Shown: piece by piece, positions 44,488 through 56,868 of the stretch
Layout of the letters: every line of letters starts with the position of its first letter
How positions within the stretch are numbered: the first letter of the stretch is position 1
From: JBDOQU01 sp039839375
Lineage (GTDB): Bacteria > Pseudomonadota > Alphaproteobacteria > DSM-16000 > Inquilinaceae
Assembly: GCF_039839375.1 (NCBI RefSeq)
Contig: NZ_JBDOQU010000016.1
Span: 55,110-119,109, forward strand
Length of the DNA: 64,000 nucleotides
Direction of reading: 5' to 3'
The notes under the pieces: generated by a model
Database searches by the model: none
What the model was told of the DNA's origin: nothing
What the model saw: the letters and a program-made list of their open reading frames with translations, nothing else
Program-made: the position numbers and the translations under genes

Positions 44488-45093
44488 TCACGGCGCTGCC
44501 CGGCCGAGCAGCGCGATCGCTTCGTTGAGTTGCGCCATCCGCGCCGCGTCGCCGCCGGGCCGGTCGGGATGGAAAATCAGCGACAAGGCCCGGAACCGCG
44601 TTTTCTGGGCGGGACGATCCGGCTTTGCGGAAGGCGGGAATCCCAGAACGTAGAGCGCGTCCCGCGCGGTTCTGACGCCGCCGGGCAGGAGGTCGAACGC
44701 CAGAACCGCCCGGTCCCGGCGCAGATCGGCCGCTTCCGCCCGCGCCTCGGCCACCGCTTCCTCAAGCGCCGCCAGCGGGTCGCGCTCCTCCACGGCCAGG
44801 CGCAGGGCGAGCAGCCGGCGGATCGCCGGCGATGAAAGCCCGTCCGGCAGCCGGAGCTGGAGGCGCGGCTTGCGGCGCATCGTCCGGCCCCGACGGGGGC
44901 CGCGGCGCAGCCGTATCTCCTCACGGTCGCCGCGCTCCGCATCGCCGGGATCGGCCAGTCGCTCGGCCCGGTCGACGCCGAGGCAGATGGCCTCCCGCGC
45001 GAGCCCGGACAGGGTGGCGCCCCGCCGGCGCGCCAGGTCGGTCACGGCGTCGCGGAAGCGGGAGGAACAGGGGACGACGTAGGATTTCATCAT
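44488..45093 (-). CDS. J-domain protein with an N-terminal ribbon-helix-helix-like segment
   Basis: The 201-residue protein ends in a J domain (residues about 145-195) with the HPD motif in LSLIFHPDRPGGDAARMAQL. The N-terminal 45 residues (SYVVPCSSRFRDAVTDLARR, then GATLSGLAREAICLGVD) have the strand-helix-helix pattern of RHH DNA-binding domains. The middle is very basic (RRGPRRGRTMRRKPR), then a helix rich in Ala/Glu/Arg. It could couple DnaK to a DNA-bound target; function unknown. Two adjacent ATGs (45093 and 45090) are possible starts. It is divergent from rho. Confidence 0.78.
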   Translation of the reverse strand: MMKSYVVPCSSRFRDAVTDLARRRGATLSGLAREAICLGVDRAERLADPGDAERGDREEIRLRRGPRRGRTMRRKPRLQLRLPDGLSSPAIRRLLALRLAVEERDPLAALEEAVAEARAEAADLRRDRAVLAFDLLPGGVRTARDALYVLGFPPSAKPDRPAQKTRFRALSLIFHPDRPGGDAARMAQLNEAIALLGRAAP

Positions 45094-45325
45094 GGACCGG
45101 GAGTTTCCCCCACACCCGGTTACCAACAGGTGAAATGGGAGGATCGGGATAGATTGACTTGCCAAGGCCGTTTCGGTAACCATCTGCAAGTCTTGATGGT
45201 CGGTCGCTGGCTTCGATCCCAACGACTCGCGGCGTTTCAACCACCGCGGGCAGCCGCTACCGACCCCTTTCCCCAACCTGCCATGCCTTCACGGGCGCCA
45301 ACGAACCCGGCATCGGGACCCCCTA
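45094..45325. other. Divergent gap before rho
   Basis: 232 bases between the J-domain gene and rho. It would hold the rho leader. I see no clear hairpin, riboswitch or operator. Confidence 0.4.
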
Positions 45326-46582
<1,257 letters not shown>

Positions 46583-46595
46583 GTGCGGAACTTGA

Positions 46596-46625
46596 GGCCC
46601 CGGCTCAGACGAACCGGGGCCTTTT
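46596..46625 (+). terminator. Rho-independent terminator after rho
   Basis: GGCCCCGG (46596-46603) pairs with CCGGGGCC (46614-46621), followed by TTTT (46622-46625). It lies between the convergent rho and quinone oxidoreductase genes. Confidence 0.85.
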
Positions 46626-46627
46626 CG

Positions 46628-47602
46628 TTACGGGATCAGGATCGTCGATCCTGTCGTCCGTCGGCCTTCCAGCGCTCGATGCGCCTCCGCCGCGTCCTTC
46701 AGCGGGAACTCCTGGCCGATATCGATCTTCACCGCCCCGCCGGTCACCACTTTGAACAGGCTCTCCGCGCTGGCCAGCAGGTCCGGCCGCTTCGCCGTAT
46801 AGGTGAACAGGGTCGGGCGGGTGATGAAGAGAGAGCCCTTGCTGGCGAGCAGGCTGAGGTCGAAGGGTGGGACGGGGCCGGACGCCGCGCCGAACAGCAC
46901 CATCATGCCGCGCGGCGACAGGCAGTCGAGCGAGCCTGAGAAGGTATCCTTGCCGACGCCGTCATAGACCACCGGCACGCCCTCGCCGCCGGTGATGTCC
47001 TTGACCGCCTTCGTGAAATCATCGGTCTTGTAGAGGATTGGATGGTCGCAGCCATTGGCCCGCGCCAGTTTCGCCTTTTCCTCCGACCCAACGGTGCCGA
47101 TCACCGTCGCGCCGATATGCTTCGCCCATTGGCAGAGGATCAGCCCGACGCCGCCGGCCGCAGCATGGACCAGGATGGTCTGACCCCGTTTGACGGGGAA
47201 GGTCGATTCCAGCAGGTACTGCACCGTCATGCCGCGCAGCATCATGCCTGCGGCCTGCTTATCGTTGATGCCGTCCGGCAGCTTCACCAGCCGGTCGGCC
47301 GGCATCACCCGTTCCTCCGCATAGGAACCCGGCGGGCCGCCGGCGTAAGCGACGCGATCACCCGCCTTGAGATCCGGCACATCCGGCCCCACCTCGGTCA
47401 CCACGCCCGCGCCCTCCATGCCGATGCCCGCAGGCAGCGGCAGCGGGTAGAGGCCCGTCCGGTGGTAGGTGTCGATATAGTTGACGCCGACGGCGCCGTG
47501 CCGGACCCTCGCCTGTCCCGGCCCGGGAGAACCTGGATCGACCTCGTCCCAGTGAAGCTGTTCCGGACCGCCGGTCTGATGGATGCGGATCGCGTGGACC
47601 AT
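46628..47602 (-). CDS. qor: NADPH:quinone oxidoreductase (zeta-crystallin family)
   Basis: The 324-residue zinc-independent MDR protein has GVNYIDTYHRTGLYPLPLPA, the nucleotide motif ILVHAAAGGVGLILCQWAKH and a C-terminal segment EAHRALEGRRTTGSTILIP. It reduces quinones with NADPH, usually by one electron. It follows the dienelactone hydrolase gene by 17 bases on the same strand. Confidence 0.92.
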   Translation of the reverse strand: MVHAIRIHQTGGPEQLHWDEVDPGSPGPGQARVRHGAVGVNYIDTYHRTGLYPLPLPAGIGMEGAGVVTEVGPDVPDLKAGDRVAYAGGPPGSYAEERVMPADRLVKLPDGINDKQAAGMMLRGMTVQYLLESTFPVKRGQTILVHAAAGGVGLILCQWAKHIGATVIGTVGSEEKAKLARANGCDHPILYKTDDFTKAVKDITGGEGVPVVYDGVGKDTFSGSLDCLSPRGMMVLFGAASGPVPPFDLSLLASKGSLFITRPTLFTYTAKRPDLLASAESLFKVVTGGAVKIDIGQEFPLKDAAEAHRALEGRRTTGSTILIP

Positions 47603-47619
47603 GTCCTGTTAATTCCGTT

Positions 47620-48315
47620 CTATTGCAGGTTCGACTTGAAGAATTCCGCCGTGCGCCGGTTGGCAAGCTCGGCCGCCTCGGCGTCATAATGCTCGCCGCC
47701 GACGCGGGCGAAAGCATGGTCCATTCCGGGATAGGAATGAAGCGTCACTTTCGGCAGGTCGCCCAGCGCGGCCTCGATCCTGGCCCGGGCCTCCGGCGAG
47801 GAGAACTTGTCCTTCTCCGCGACATGGAGCATCAGCGGCTTCCGGATGTTGCCGGCTTCGTCCAGCATCGTTTCCAGCGAGACGCCGTAATAGCCGACGG
47901 AGCAATCGACATCCGTCCGCGTCGCCATCAGATAGGCGAGCCGCCCGCCCAGGCAGAAGCCCACCGCACCGACCCTGCCGTTGCAGCCCGGATTCTCCCG
48001 CAGATGGGCGAGCGTCACCGCAAGGTCCTGGACGCCCTTGTCGATATCGAACCCCTGCATCAGCGAGAACGCCTTGTCCCATTCCTCCTTGCTCTGGTCG
48101 GTGATGTCCACGCCCGGCTCCTGCCGCCAGAACAGGTCGGGACAGATGGCGAAATAGCCTTGCTTCGCCAGGGCGTCGCAGGTATCGCGCATCACCTTGT
48201 TGACGCCGAAGATCTCCTGGATCACGACGACGCCCGGCCCTTCATCGCCTTCCGGCGCGGCCAGGTAGGCGGAGAACTGTCCGCCATCGGCGGCATCGAT
48301 CATTACCTTGGTCAT
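47620..48315 (-). CDS. Dienelactone hydrolase family protein
   Basis: The 231-residue alpha/beta hydrolase has the Cys nucleophile in VGAVGFCLGGRLAYL, Glu in VVVIQEIFGVN and the catalytic Asp/His late (YPGMDHAFAR). Many such proteins do not act on dienelactones; no chlorocatechol genes are nearby. AGAGGAA precedes the ATG. Confidence 0.9.
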   Translation of the reverse strand: MTKVMIDAADGGQFSAYLAAPEGDEGPGVVVIQEIFGVNKVMRDTCDALAKQGYFAICPDLFWRQEPGVDITDQSKEEWDKAFSLMQGFDIDKGVQDLAVTLAHLRENPGCNGRVGAVGFCLGGRLAYLMATRTDVDCSVGYYGVSLETMLDEAGNIRKPLMLHVAEKDKFSSPEARARIEAALGDLPKVTLHSYPGMDHAFARVGGEHYDAEAAELANRRTAEFFKSNLQ

Positions 48316-48348
48316 CTGGTTCCTCTCCTGTTGCTGGGCTGGGAATGT

Positions 48349-48803
48349 TCAGGCGACCGGCTGGCCTTCATGGGCCAGAAGCCATTTCTTGGTGTCGAGC
48401 CCGCCGAACCCCGACCACCCGCCGATCAGGCCGCCCGCGCCGACCACACGGTGGCAGGGCACCACCAGCGCCAGCTGGTTCCGGCCGCAGGCGACGCCGA
48501 CGGCGCGGGGCGCGGTTTCCAGCCCCCGGGCGATTCCACCGTAGCTCGCTCTCTCTCCGAACGGGATTTCCGCGATCATATCCCAGACGCGGCGCTGGAA
48601 GGCCGATCCCGCCGGCGCCACCGGCAGGTCGAACCGCTTCAGCTTCCCGTCGAAATAGGCCGCGATCTGCCGCTCGGTCTCGTCCAGCAGCGGCGATCGG
48701 CGATCCTGGTGCTCGGCCTCGATGCCCCAATCGATCGCGACCAGCGCGCCGTCGCGCTCCGTCACCGTAAGCAGGCCGATGGGCGCCTTCAGCGTGCGGC
48801 TCG

Positions 48804-48807
<4 letters not shown>
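48349..48807 (-). CDS. ogt: Methylated-DNA-protein-cysteine methyltransferase
   Basis: The 152-residue protein has the active site LALVVPCHRVVGAGGLIGGW with the acceptor Cys and the preceding helix-turn-helix (FGERASYGGIARGLET). It removes methyl from O6-methylguanine in a suicide reaction. The start is a TTG that overlaps the upstream stop by 4 bases (TTGA), suggesting coupling with the DUF255 gene. Confidence 0.93.
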
Positions 48808-50831
<2,024 letters not shown>

Positions 50832-50949
50832 GGTCTGGCGACTTCCGGCTCTTCGGACTCCTCTATAGTGTGGCCCTGCGGGCGGATCAGCCCAACCCCC
50901 TTTCGACGAGACCCTTGGCCAACCTTCGACAACCGGCGGGAGAACGACA

Positions 50950-51204
50950 GTGAAAGTCACCATCGATATCGATTGCACGCCGGAAGAGGCGCGCGCCTTT
51001 CTGGGGCTTCCCGACGTGAAGCCGATGCAGGACGCCATGATGGCGGAGCTGACGGACAAGATGCGGGAGAACCTCTCCGCCATGGACGCCGATTCGCTGA
51101 TGAAGACCTGGCTGCCGGCCGGTCTGCAGAACTGGGAGCAGCTTCAGAAGGCATTCTGGGGTCAGGCCTCCGCCGGCAAGTCCTCCGGTTCGGACAAGAG
51201 CTAG
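50950..51204 (+). CDS. DUF6489 family small protein
   Basis: This 84-residue protein starts at GTG (VKVTIDIDCTPEEARAFLGL). It has an amphipathic middle part and a short Gly/Ser/Lys tail. A GGGAG-type ribosome site precedes it. It matches a small conserved alphaproteobacterial family found just upstream of mnmE; function unknown. mnmE starts 14 bases after its stop. Confidence 0.8.
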   Translation: MKVTIDIDCTPEEARAFLGLPDVKPMQDAMMAELTDKMRENLSAMDADSLMKTWLPAGLQNWEQLQKAFWGQASAGKSSGSDKS

Positions 51205-51218
51205 CGGTCGGCCTGGGT

Positions 51219-52532
51219 ATGGCCGACACGATCTATGCGGTCTCCACCCCGCCGGGCCGGGGCGGGGTCGCGATCATCCGCGTCTCCGGTCCTGATGCCG
51301 GTGTCGCTCTCGACGGTCTCGTCGCCGGGAGGAGGCCGCGTCCGCGGGTCGCGACACTGGGCGCTCTCCGCCACCCGCGGACGGGAGAGCTGCTGGACAA
51401 GGCGCTGACGCTCTGGTTCCCGGCCCCCGGAAGCTTCACCGGAGAGGACGCGGCGGAGCTTCACCTGCATGGCGGACGCGCCGTCGTGGATGGCGTGCTG
51501 GAGGCGCTCTCGTCGTTCCCCCGTCTGCGGGTCGCTGAGCCCGGGGAATTCACCCGTCGCGCCTTCGCAAACGGCAAGATGGACCTGACCGAGGCCGAGG
51601 GGCTGGCGGATCTGATCGATGCGGAGACGCAGGCGCAGCGCCGCCAGGCCCTGGACCAGATGGGCGGGGCGCTGGGCCGTCTCTATGAGGGCTGGCGGCG
51701 GGGGCTGATCCGGGTGCTGGCCCATCTGGAGGCCGACCTGGATTTCCCGGACGAGGATCTTCCCGAGGACGTCGCCGATCAGGTCCGCCCGAAGATCGTG
51801 GAGTTGCTGTCGGCGATCGAGGCCCATCTCGCCGACAACCGCCGGGGAGAGCGGCTGAGATCGGGAGTGCAGATCGCCATAGTGGGGCCGCCCAATGCCG
51901 GTAAGTCGAGCCTGCTCAACGTGCTGGCGCAACGGGATGTCGCCATCGTGTCGGAGGTCGCGGGAACGACGCGGGACGTGATCGAGGTTCATCTCGACCT
52001 CGGCGGCTATCCGGTGATCCTGGCGGACACCGCCGGGCTGCGGGAGACATCGGACGCGATCGAGGATGAGGGGGTGCGACGAGCCCTGCACCGCGCCGAA
52101 GCGGCGGACCTCAAGCTCATCCTGGTCGACGCGCGGGAGAGCCTCCCCCGCTCCATTGGCGATCTGGCCGGCGACGGCGCCATCATCGTCTTCAACAAGA
52201 CGGATCTGCTGCCGGATTACGAAGCGCCCCTTTCGGGCGCGTTGGCGGTATCCGTGCGGACCGGCGACGGATTGCCGGAACTGCTGGCTTTGTTGGAGAA
52301 GAAGGTTGCGGCCGCTATCGGCGGACCGGATATCGCCCTCACCCGCGCCCGCCATCGGGAGGCGCTGGAGGATTGCCGCTCCCACCTCGCCCGCGCGCTT
52401 GAGGCGGCGCTGCCGGAGTTGAGCGCGGAAGATGTGAGGCTGGCGACCCGCGCGCTGGGCCGCATCACCGGCAAGGTTGATGTCGAGGATCTGCTGGACG
52501 TGATCTTCCGTGATTTCTGCATCGGAAAATGA
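51219..52532 (+). CDS. mnmE: tRNA modification GTPase MnmE
   Basis: The 437-residue protein starts MADTIYAVSTPPGRGGVAII, the folate-binding N-terminal domain. It has the G domain (IVGPPNAGKSSLLNVL, VSEVAGTTRDVIEVH, DTAGLRET, FNKTDLL) and ends in FCIGK with the catalytic Cys. With MnmG it makes the cmnm5/nm5 group at U34 of tRNAs. The longer open frame upstream overlaps DUF6489 and is not coding. Confidence 0.96.
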   Translation: MADTIYAVSTPPGRGGVAIIRVSGPDAGVALDGLVAGRRPRPRVATLGALRHPRTGELLDKALTLWFPAPGSFTGEDAAELHLHGGRAVVDGVLEALSSFPRLRVAEPGEFTRRAFANGKMDLTEAEGLADLIDAETQAQRRQALDQMGGALGRLYEGWRRGLIRVLAHLEADLDFPDEDLPEDVADQVRPKIVELLSAIEAHLADNRRGERLRSGVQIAIVGPPNAGKSSLLNVLAQRDVAIVSEVAGTTRDVIEVHLDLGGYPVILADTAGLRETSDAIEDEGVRRALHRAEAADLKLILVDARESLPRSIGDLAGDGAIIVFNKTDLLPDYEAPLSGALAVSVRTGDGLPELLALLEKKVAAAIGGPDIALTRARHREALEDCRSHLARALEAALPELSAEDVRLATRALGRITGKVDVEDLLDVIFRDFCIGK

Positions 52533-52536
52533 GCGA

Positions 52537-52552
52537 TGTTTCACGTGAAACG
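52537..52552. promoter_or_regulatory. parS centromere site 1 (TGTTTCACGTGAAACG)
   Basis: 15 of 16 bases match the consensus TGTTTCACGTGAAACA. It sits just after the mnmE stop in the mnmE-mnmG gap and would be bound by ParB. Confidence 0.92.
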
Positions 52553-52600
52553 TGACGGGCCGCTTTGACTTGACGGGCTGACGCTCCTAAATTCCGCGCC

Positions 52601-54469
52601 ATGAAGAGCTATGACGTCATCATCGTGGGCGGCGGCCATGCCGGATGCGAGGCTGCGGCCGCATCGGCGCGGCTTGGTGCGGCCACCCTTCTGGTGACCC
52701 ATCGCATCGACACGATCGGTGAGATGTCATGCAACCCTGCCATCGGCGGGCTGGGTAAGGGCCATCTGGTGCGGGAGATCGATGCGCTCGACGGGCTGAT
52801 GGCTCGGGCGATCGACGCCGCCGGCATCCAGTTTAGAGTGCTGAACCGGAGCAAGGGCCCCGCCGTGCGCGGCCCCCGCGCCCAGGCGGACCGGAAGCTG
52901 TACCGGCAGGCCATGCAGCGCCTTCTGCGCGAGCAACGGAATCTCGACATCCTCGATGGCGCCGTGGAGGACATCCATCGGTCGGAGAATGGCGCCGCCG
53001 CCGGCGTGATCCTGGAAAATTCGGAGATCATCCGGTCCAGCGCGGTGGTGCTGACCACCGGCACCTTCCTGGGTGGGTTGATCCATCTGGGCGAGGAGAG
53101 AATTCCGGCGGGCCGCGTGGGCGAGGCCCCGTCGATCGGCCTGTCGCGCACCCTCCGCAGCGCCGGCTTTGCGATGGGCCGGCTCAAGACCGGCACGCCG
53201 CCCCGCCTCGACGGAAGGACGATCGCGTGGGATCGGCTGGAGAGCCAGCCGGGGGATGATCCTCCCCAGCCCTTCTCCACCATGACCGACCGCATCGCCA
53301 CGCCGCAGATCGAATGCGGCATCGCCTATACGACGCCGGCGGTCCACGACATCATCCGCGAGAATCTTCATCGGTCGCCGATCTATTCCGGCCAGATCGA
53401 AAGCATCGGCCCGCGCTACTGCCCCTCCATCGAGGACAAGATCGTCCGGTTCGCGGACAAGTCGCGCCATCAGATCTTCCTGGAGCCCGAGGGGCTGGAC
53501 GATCCGACCGTCTATCCCAACGGAATTTCGACCTCCCTTCCCCGCGACGTGCAGCTTCGGCTGGTCCGCGCGATCGAGGGGCTGGAAGAGGTGGAGATGA
53601 TCCGGCCCGGCTATGCGATCGAATATGACTATATCGACCCGCGTGAGCTGGGACCGACATTGCAGACGCGGCGACTCCCCGGCCTGTTTCTCGCCGGGCA
53701 GATCAACGGCACGACCGGCTATGAGGAAGCGGCCGCCCAGGGCGTTGTCGCCGGGTTGAATGCGGCCCTGCTGGCGGAGGGTCAGAGCCGGACCTTCACG
53801 CTGGATCGATCGGAAGCCTATGCCGGCGTCATGATCGATGATCTGATTTCGCGGGGAGCGCTGGAGCCCTACCGCATGTTCACGTCACGCGCCGAGTACC
53901 GGTTGGTGCTGCGCGCGGACAATGCCGATCAACGCCTCACCGCGCGGGGGCGGGAGATCGGCTGCATCGGGGACGAAAGATGGGCGCGCTTCTCCCTAAA
54001 GCGGGACGCGCTGTCGCGGATGCGGTCCCTGCTCGCCTCCGTCAGCCTCACCCCCGCCGAGGCGGAACGGCGAGGGCTGGCGGTGAACCAGGACGGGCAG
54101 CGGCGAACCGGCCTTGACCTCCTGCGGCTGCCGGATGTGACCGTCCCTCGCCTGGCCGCGGTTTGGCGGGAGTTGGCGGCGTTCGAACCGGAGATTGCCG
54201 AGCAGACGGAAATCGAGGCCCGCTATTCCGGCTATCTGGATCGGCAGCAGAGGGATATCGACGCCTTCCGCAAGGATGAATCGCTCTTGATTCCCGATAG
54301 CCTGGATTACGCCGCCGTCGGCAGCCTGTCCAACGAGGTTCGGCAGAAGCTTGAGGCCAGTCGCCCCCATACGCTTGGCGCGGCAGCGCGTCTGCCCGGT
54401 GTGACTCCCGCTGCCCTAATCGCCCTTCTGAAACATGTGAAGCGGCGGGATGACCGACTCAGCGCCTGA
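52601..54469 (+). CDS. mnmG: tRNA uridine-5-carboxymethylaminomethyl synthesis enzyme MnmG (GidA)
   Basis: The 622-residue flavoprotein starts MKSYDVIIVGGGHAGCEAA (FAD dinucleotide loop). It has NPAIGGLGKGHLVREIDALD, TGTFLGGLIHLG and ARYSGYLDRQQRDI. It works with MnmE on tRNA U34. Its 3' end overlaps rsmG by 20 bases. Confidence 0.97.
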   Translation: MKSYDVIIVGGGHAGCEAAAASARLGAATLLVTHRIDTIGEMSCNPAIGGLGKGHLVREIDALDGLMARAIDAAGIQFRVLNRSKGPAVRGPRAQADRKLYRQAMQRLLREQRNLDILDGAVEDIHRSENGAAAGVILENSEIIRSSAVVLTTGTFLGGLIHLGEERIPAGRVGEAPSIGLSRTLRSAGFAMGRLKTGTPPRLDGRTIAWDRLESQPGDDPPQPFSTMTDRIATPQIECGIAYTTPAVHDIIRENLHRSPIYSGQIESIGPRYCPSIEDKIVRFADKSRHQIFLEPEGLDDPTVYPNGISTSLPRDVQLRLVRAIEGLEEVEMIRPGYAIEYDYIDPRELGPTLQTRRLPGLFLAGQINGTTGYEEAAAQGVVAGLNAALLAEGQSRTFTLDRSEAYAGVMIDDLISRGALEPYRMFTSRAEYRLVLRADNADQRLTARGREIGCIGDERWARFSLKRDALSRMRSLLASVSLTPAEAERRGLAVNQDGQRRTGLDLLRLPDVTVPRLAAVWRELAAFEPEIAEQTEIEARYSGYLDRQQRDIDAFRKDESLLIPDSLDYAAVGSLSNEVRQKLEASRPHTLGAAARLPGVTPAALIALLKHVKRRDDRLSA

Positions 54470-55079
54470 CCTTCTTGATGCCGAGGGATTCCGCCGCCTG
54501 ACGGACGTTTCACGTGAAACGCTGGAGCGACTGGAGATCTACGCCAGCCTGCTTCGGAAATGGCAGCCAAAGATCAATCTGGTGGGCCCGTCCACGGTGG
54601 CCGACCTCTGGCGTCGTCATATGCTGGATTCCGCCCAGCTCCTTCCCCTCATCCCGGACAACGCAAAGCGTCTCGCCGACATGGGTAGCGGCGCGGGCTT
54701 CCCGGGGCTGGTGCTGGCGATCATGGGCTTTCCCGAAGTGCATTTGATCGAAAGCGACGGGCGCAAGGGAGCCTTCCTGCGGGAAGTTTCACGTGAAACA
54801 GACGCTCCCGTCACGCTCCACTCCATGCGCATCGAAGCGGCTCCGCCGCTCCAGGCCGATGTCGTGACGGCCCGGGCGTTGGCCCCGTTGAACAAGCTCC
54901 TGGTAATGGCCCACCGGCTGCTCGCCCCCAACGGGATATGCCTCTTCCCAAAGGGACAAGATGTAGCGAAGGAATTGACCCTCGCCACTAAAGATACGAT
55001 GATGGATATAGAGTCCGTACCCAGCGCCACGGACGCTTCCGCAACCATTCTGCGCATCAAGGGGCTGTGCCGTGCCTGA
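54450..55079 (+). CDS. rsmG: 16S rRNA (guanine-N7) methyltransferase RsmG (GidB)
   Basis: The 209-residue Rossmann methyltransferase has the SAM motif LADMGSGAGFPGLVLAI and acidic loop HLIESDGRKGAFLREV. It methylates G527 of 16S rRNA. Two parS sites are embedded in it, each read as Val-Ser-Arg-Glu-Thr. It overlaps mnmG by 20 bases and parA by 8 bases. Confidence 0.95.
   Translation: MTDSAPDLLDAEGFRRLTDVSRETLERLEIYASLLRKWQPKINLVGPSTVADLWRRHMLDSAQLLPLIPDNAKRLADMGSGAGFPGLVLAIMGFPEVHLIESDGRKGAFLREVSRETDAPVTLHSMRIEAAPPLQADVVTARALAPLNKLLVMAHRLLAPNGICLFPKGQDVAKELTLATKDTMMDIESVPSATDASATILRIKGLCRA
54506..54521. promoter_or_regulatory. parS site 2 inside rsmG (CGTTTCACGTGAAACG)
   Basis: The 14-base core GTTTCACGTGAAAC is perfect. 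It is in frame as VSRET at about rsmG residues 20-24. Confidence 0.88.
54785..54800. promoter_or_regulatory. parS site 3 inside rsmG (AGTTTCACGTGAAACA)
   Basis: The 14-base core is perfect. It is also read as VSRET, about residues 113-117, 279 bases after site 2. Confidence 0.9.
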
Positions 55080-55905
55080 CACCGCTACGCCTACCATTCC
55101 TTCCGCCGCCCGGTTCCTGATCAAGAACGATACCCGCGTGATCGCGATCGCGAACCAGAAGGGCGGCGTCGGCAAGACGACCACCGCCATCAATCTGGGC
55201 ACCGCACTCGCCGCCTGCGGCAAGCGGGTCCTGATCATCGATCTCGATCCCCAGGGCAACGCCAGCACGGGGCTCGGCGTCCCGAGGGCGCAGCGTGGAA
55301 AAGGCTCCTACCAGCTCGTCTTCGGGGAAATCGACGTCCGAACCGACGCTACGGCCTCGTCGGTTCCCGGACTCAGCCTCATCCCCTCCTCGGTGGATTT
55401 GTCCGGCGCGGAGATAGAGCTGGTGAATGCGGAGCGGCGGGAATACCGGCTTCGCGAGGCGCTGCGCCAGACGCCGTCCGGTTTCGACTATGTGCTGATC
55501 GATTGTCCGCCGGCGCTGGGGCTTCTCACCTTGAACGCGCTGGTGGCGGCCGATTCGGTCCTGGTGCCGCTGCAATGCGAATTCTACGCCCTCGAAGGGC
55601 TGAGCCACCTTCTCCGCACGGTGGAGCGGGTGCGTCGGGCCTTTAACAACAATCTCGATGTCCAGGGCGTTGTCCTGACGATGTTCGACAAGCGGAACAA
55701 CCTTTCCGACCTCGTCGCCCAGGATGTCCGCAGCCATTTCGGAACCAAGGTCTATGAGACGGTGATTCCCAGGAACGTCCGGGTCAGCGAGGCGCCGTCG
55801 CACGGCAAGCCGGTGCTGCTCTACGATCTGCAATGTTCGGGCTCCCAGGCCTATGTTCATCTGGCGAGCGAGGTTCTCCGGCGCGAACGGAGGCTGTCGG
55901 CGTGA
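55072..55905 (+). CDS. parA: Chromosome-partitioning ATPase ParA (Soj)
   Basis: The 277-residue protein starts at GTG (VPDTATPTIPSAARF). A 20-residue tail precedes the deviant Walker A IANQKGGVGKTTTAINLG. Further motifs are DLDPQGNASTGLG and VLIDCPPALGLLTLNAL. It positions the origin with ParB-parS. It overlaps rsmG by 8 bases and parB by 4 bases. Confidence 0.96.
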   Translation: MPDTATPTIPSAARFLIKNDTRVIAIANQKGGVGKTTTAINLGTALAACGKRVLIIDLDPQGNASTGLGVPRAQRGKGSYQLVFGEIDVRTDATASSVPGLSLIPSSVDLSGAEIELVNAERREYRLREALRQTPSGFDYVLIDCPPALGLLTLNALVAADSVLVPLQCEFYALEGLSHLLRTVERVRRAFNNNLDVQGVVLTMFDKRNNLSDLVAQDVRSHFGTKVYETVIPRNVRVSEAPSHGKPVLLYDLQCSGSQAYVHLASEVLRRERRLSA

Positions 55906-56861
55906 CCGGCGAGGATCAGGGACGCCGCCGCACCAATCTGGGCCGGGGACTCGATGCGCTGTTCGGGGAGGAGGGCGACGGCTATGGCCCGCTCGACCGC
56001 CTGCGGCAGACGCGCACCGTCCCGATAGAGCATCTTGTCCCCAACCCGCATCAGCCGCGCCGCCGGTTCGATGAGGAGGCGCTTCAGAATCTGGTCGATT
56101 CGGTTCGAGAGCAGGGGGTTCTCCAGCCGATTCTGGTGCGGCCGATCGCCGGGGACGATTCACGCTATGAGATCATCGCCGGCGAACGCCGCTGGCGGGC
56201 GGCCCAGAAAGCGCAGCTTCACGACGTTCCGGTCATCGTCCGCGAGCTGTCGGATCTCGAAGCCCTCCAGATCGCGATCGTGGAGAACGTCCAGCGGTCC
56301 GACCTGACGCCGCTGGAGGAGGCCGAAGGCTATCGCCGGCTGATCCAGGAATTCAGCTACACCCAGGACGATCTGGCCAAGGCGGTGGGCAAGAGCCGGA
56401 GCCATATCGCCAATACGCTAAGGCTGCTGGACCTTCCCGAGCGGGTGCGCGGGCTTCTTCATGAAGGCCAGCTCACCGCCGGCCATGCCCGCGCGCTCCT
56501 GGCCTGTCCCGATCCGGACGCCGCGGCGCGGGAGGTCGTGAGCCGCGGGCTCAATGTCCGGCAGACCGAGGCTCTCGCCCGCGACGGCGCCGCGCCCAAA
56601 GCGCGCTCCGGCTCCGGCAGCGCAAAAAGTTCGGCCCCTCCAGTCCCCCGAAAGGCGCTGGAGACGGGGGAGGCGGAAAAACACGCCGATATCGTCGCCC
56701 TGGAGCAGGAGATGTCCAATCTTCTCGGCCTGCGCGTCTCGATCCAGACGGAAGATGGCGGCAGCCAGGCCGGCTCGCTCTCGATCCACTACCGCACACT
56801 GGAGCAACTCGACGACGTCCTCCACCGCCTGAGCCACGGCAGCCGCGGCGCGCCGGGGTAG
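55902..56861 (+). CDS. parB: Chromosome-partitioning protein ParB (Spo0J)
   Basis: The 319-residue protein starts at GTG with VTGEDQGRRRTNLGRGLDAL. It has the CTPase/N-terminal motifs IPHQPRR-type NPHQPRRRFDEEAL and GERRWRAAQKA, the HTH KAVGKSRSHIANTLRLLDL and a C-terminal dimer helix (YRTLEQLDDVLHRL). It loads at the three parS sites nearby. The GTG overlaps the parA stop. An A-type repeat begins 8 bases after its stop. Confidence 0.96.
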   Translation: MTGEDQGRRRTNLGRGLDALFGEEGDGYGPLDRLRQTRTVPIEHLVPNPHQPRRRFDEEALQNLVDSVREQGVLQPILVRPIAGDDSRYEIIAGERRWRAAQKAQLHDVPVIVRELSDLEALQIAIVENVQRSDLTPLEEAEGYRRLIQEFSYTQDDLAKAVGKSRSHIANTLRLLDLPERVRGLLHEGQLTAGHARALLACPDPDAAAREVVSRGLNVRQTEALARDGAAPKARSGSGSAKSSAPPVPRKALETGEAEKHADIVALEQEMSNLLGLRVSIQTEDGGSQAGSLSIHYRTLEQLDDVLHRLSHGSRGAPG

Positions 56862-56868
56862 GGGGAAT

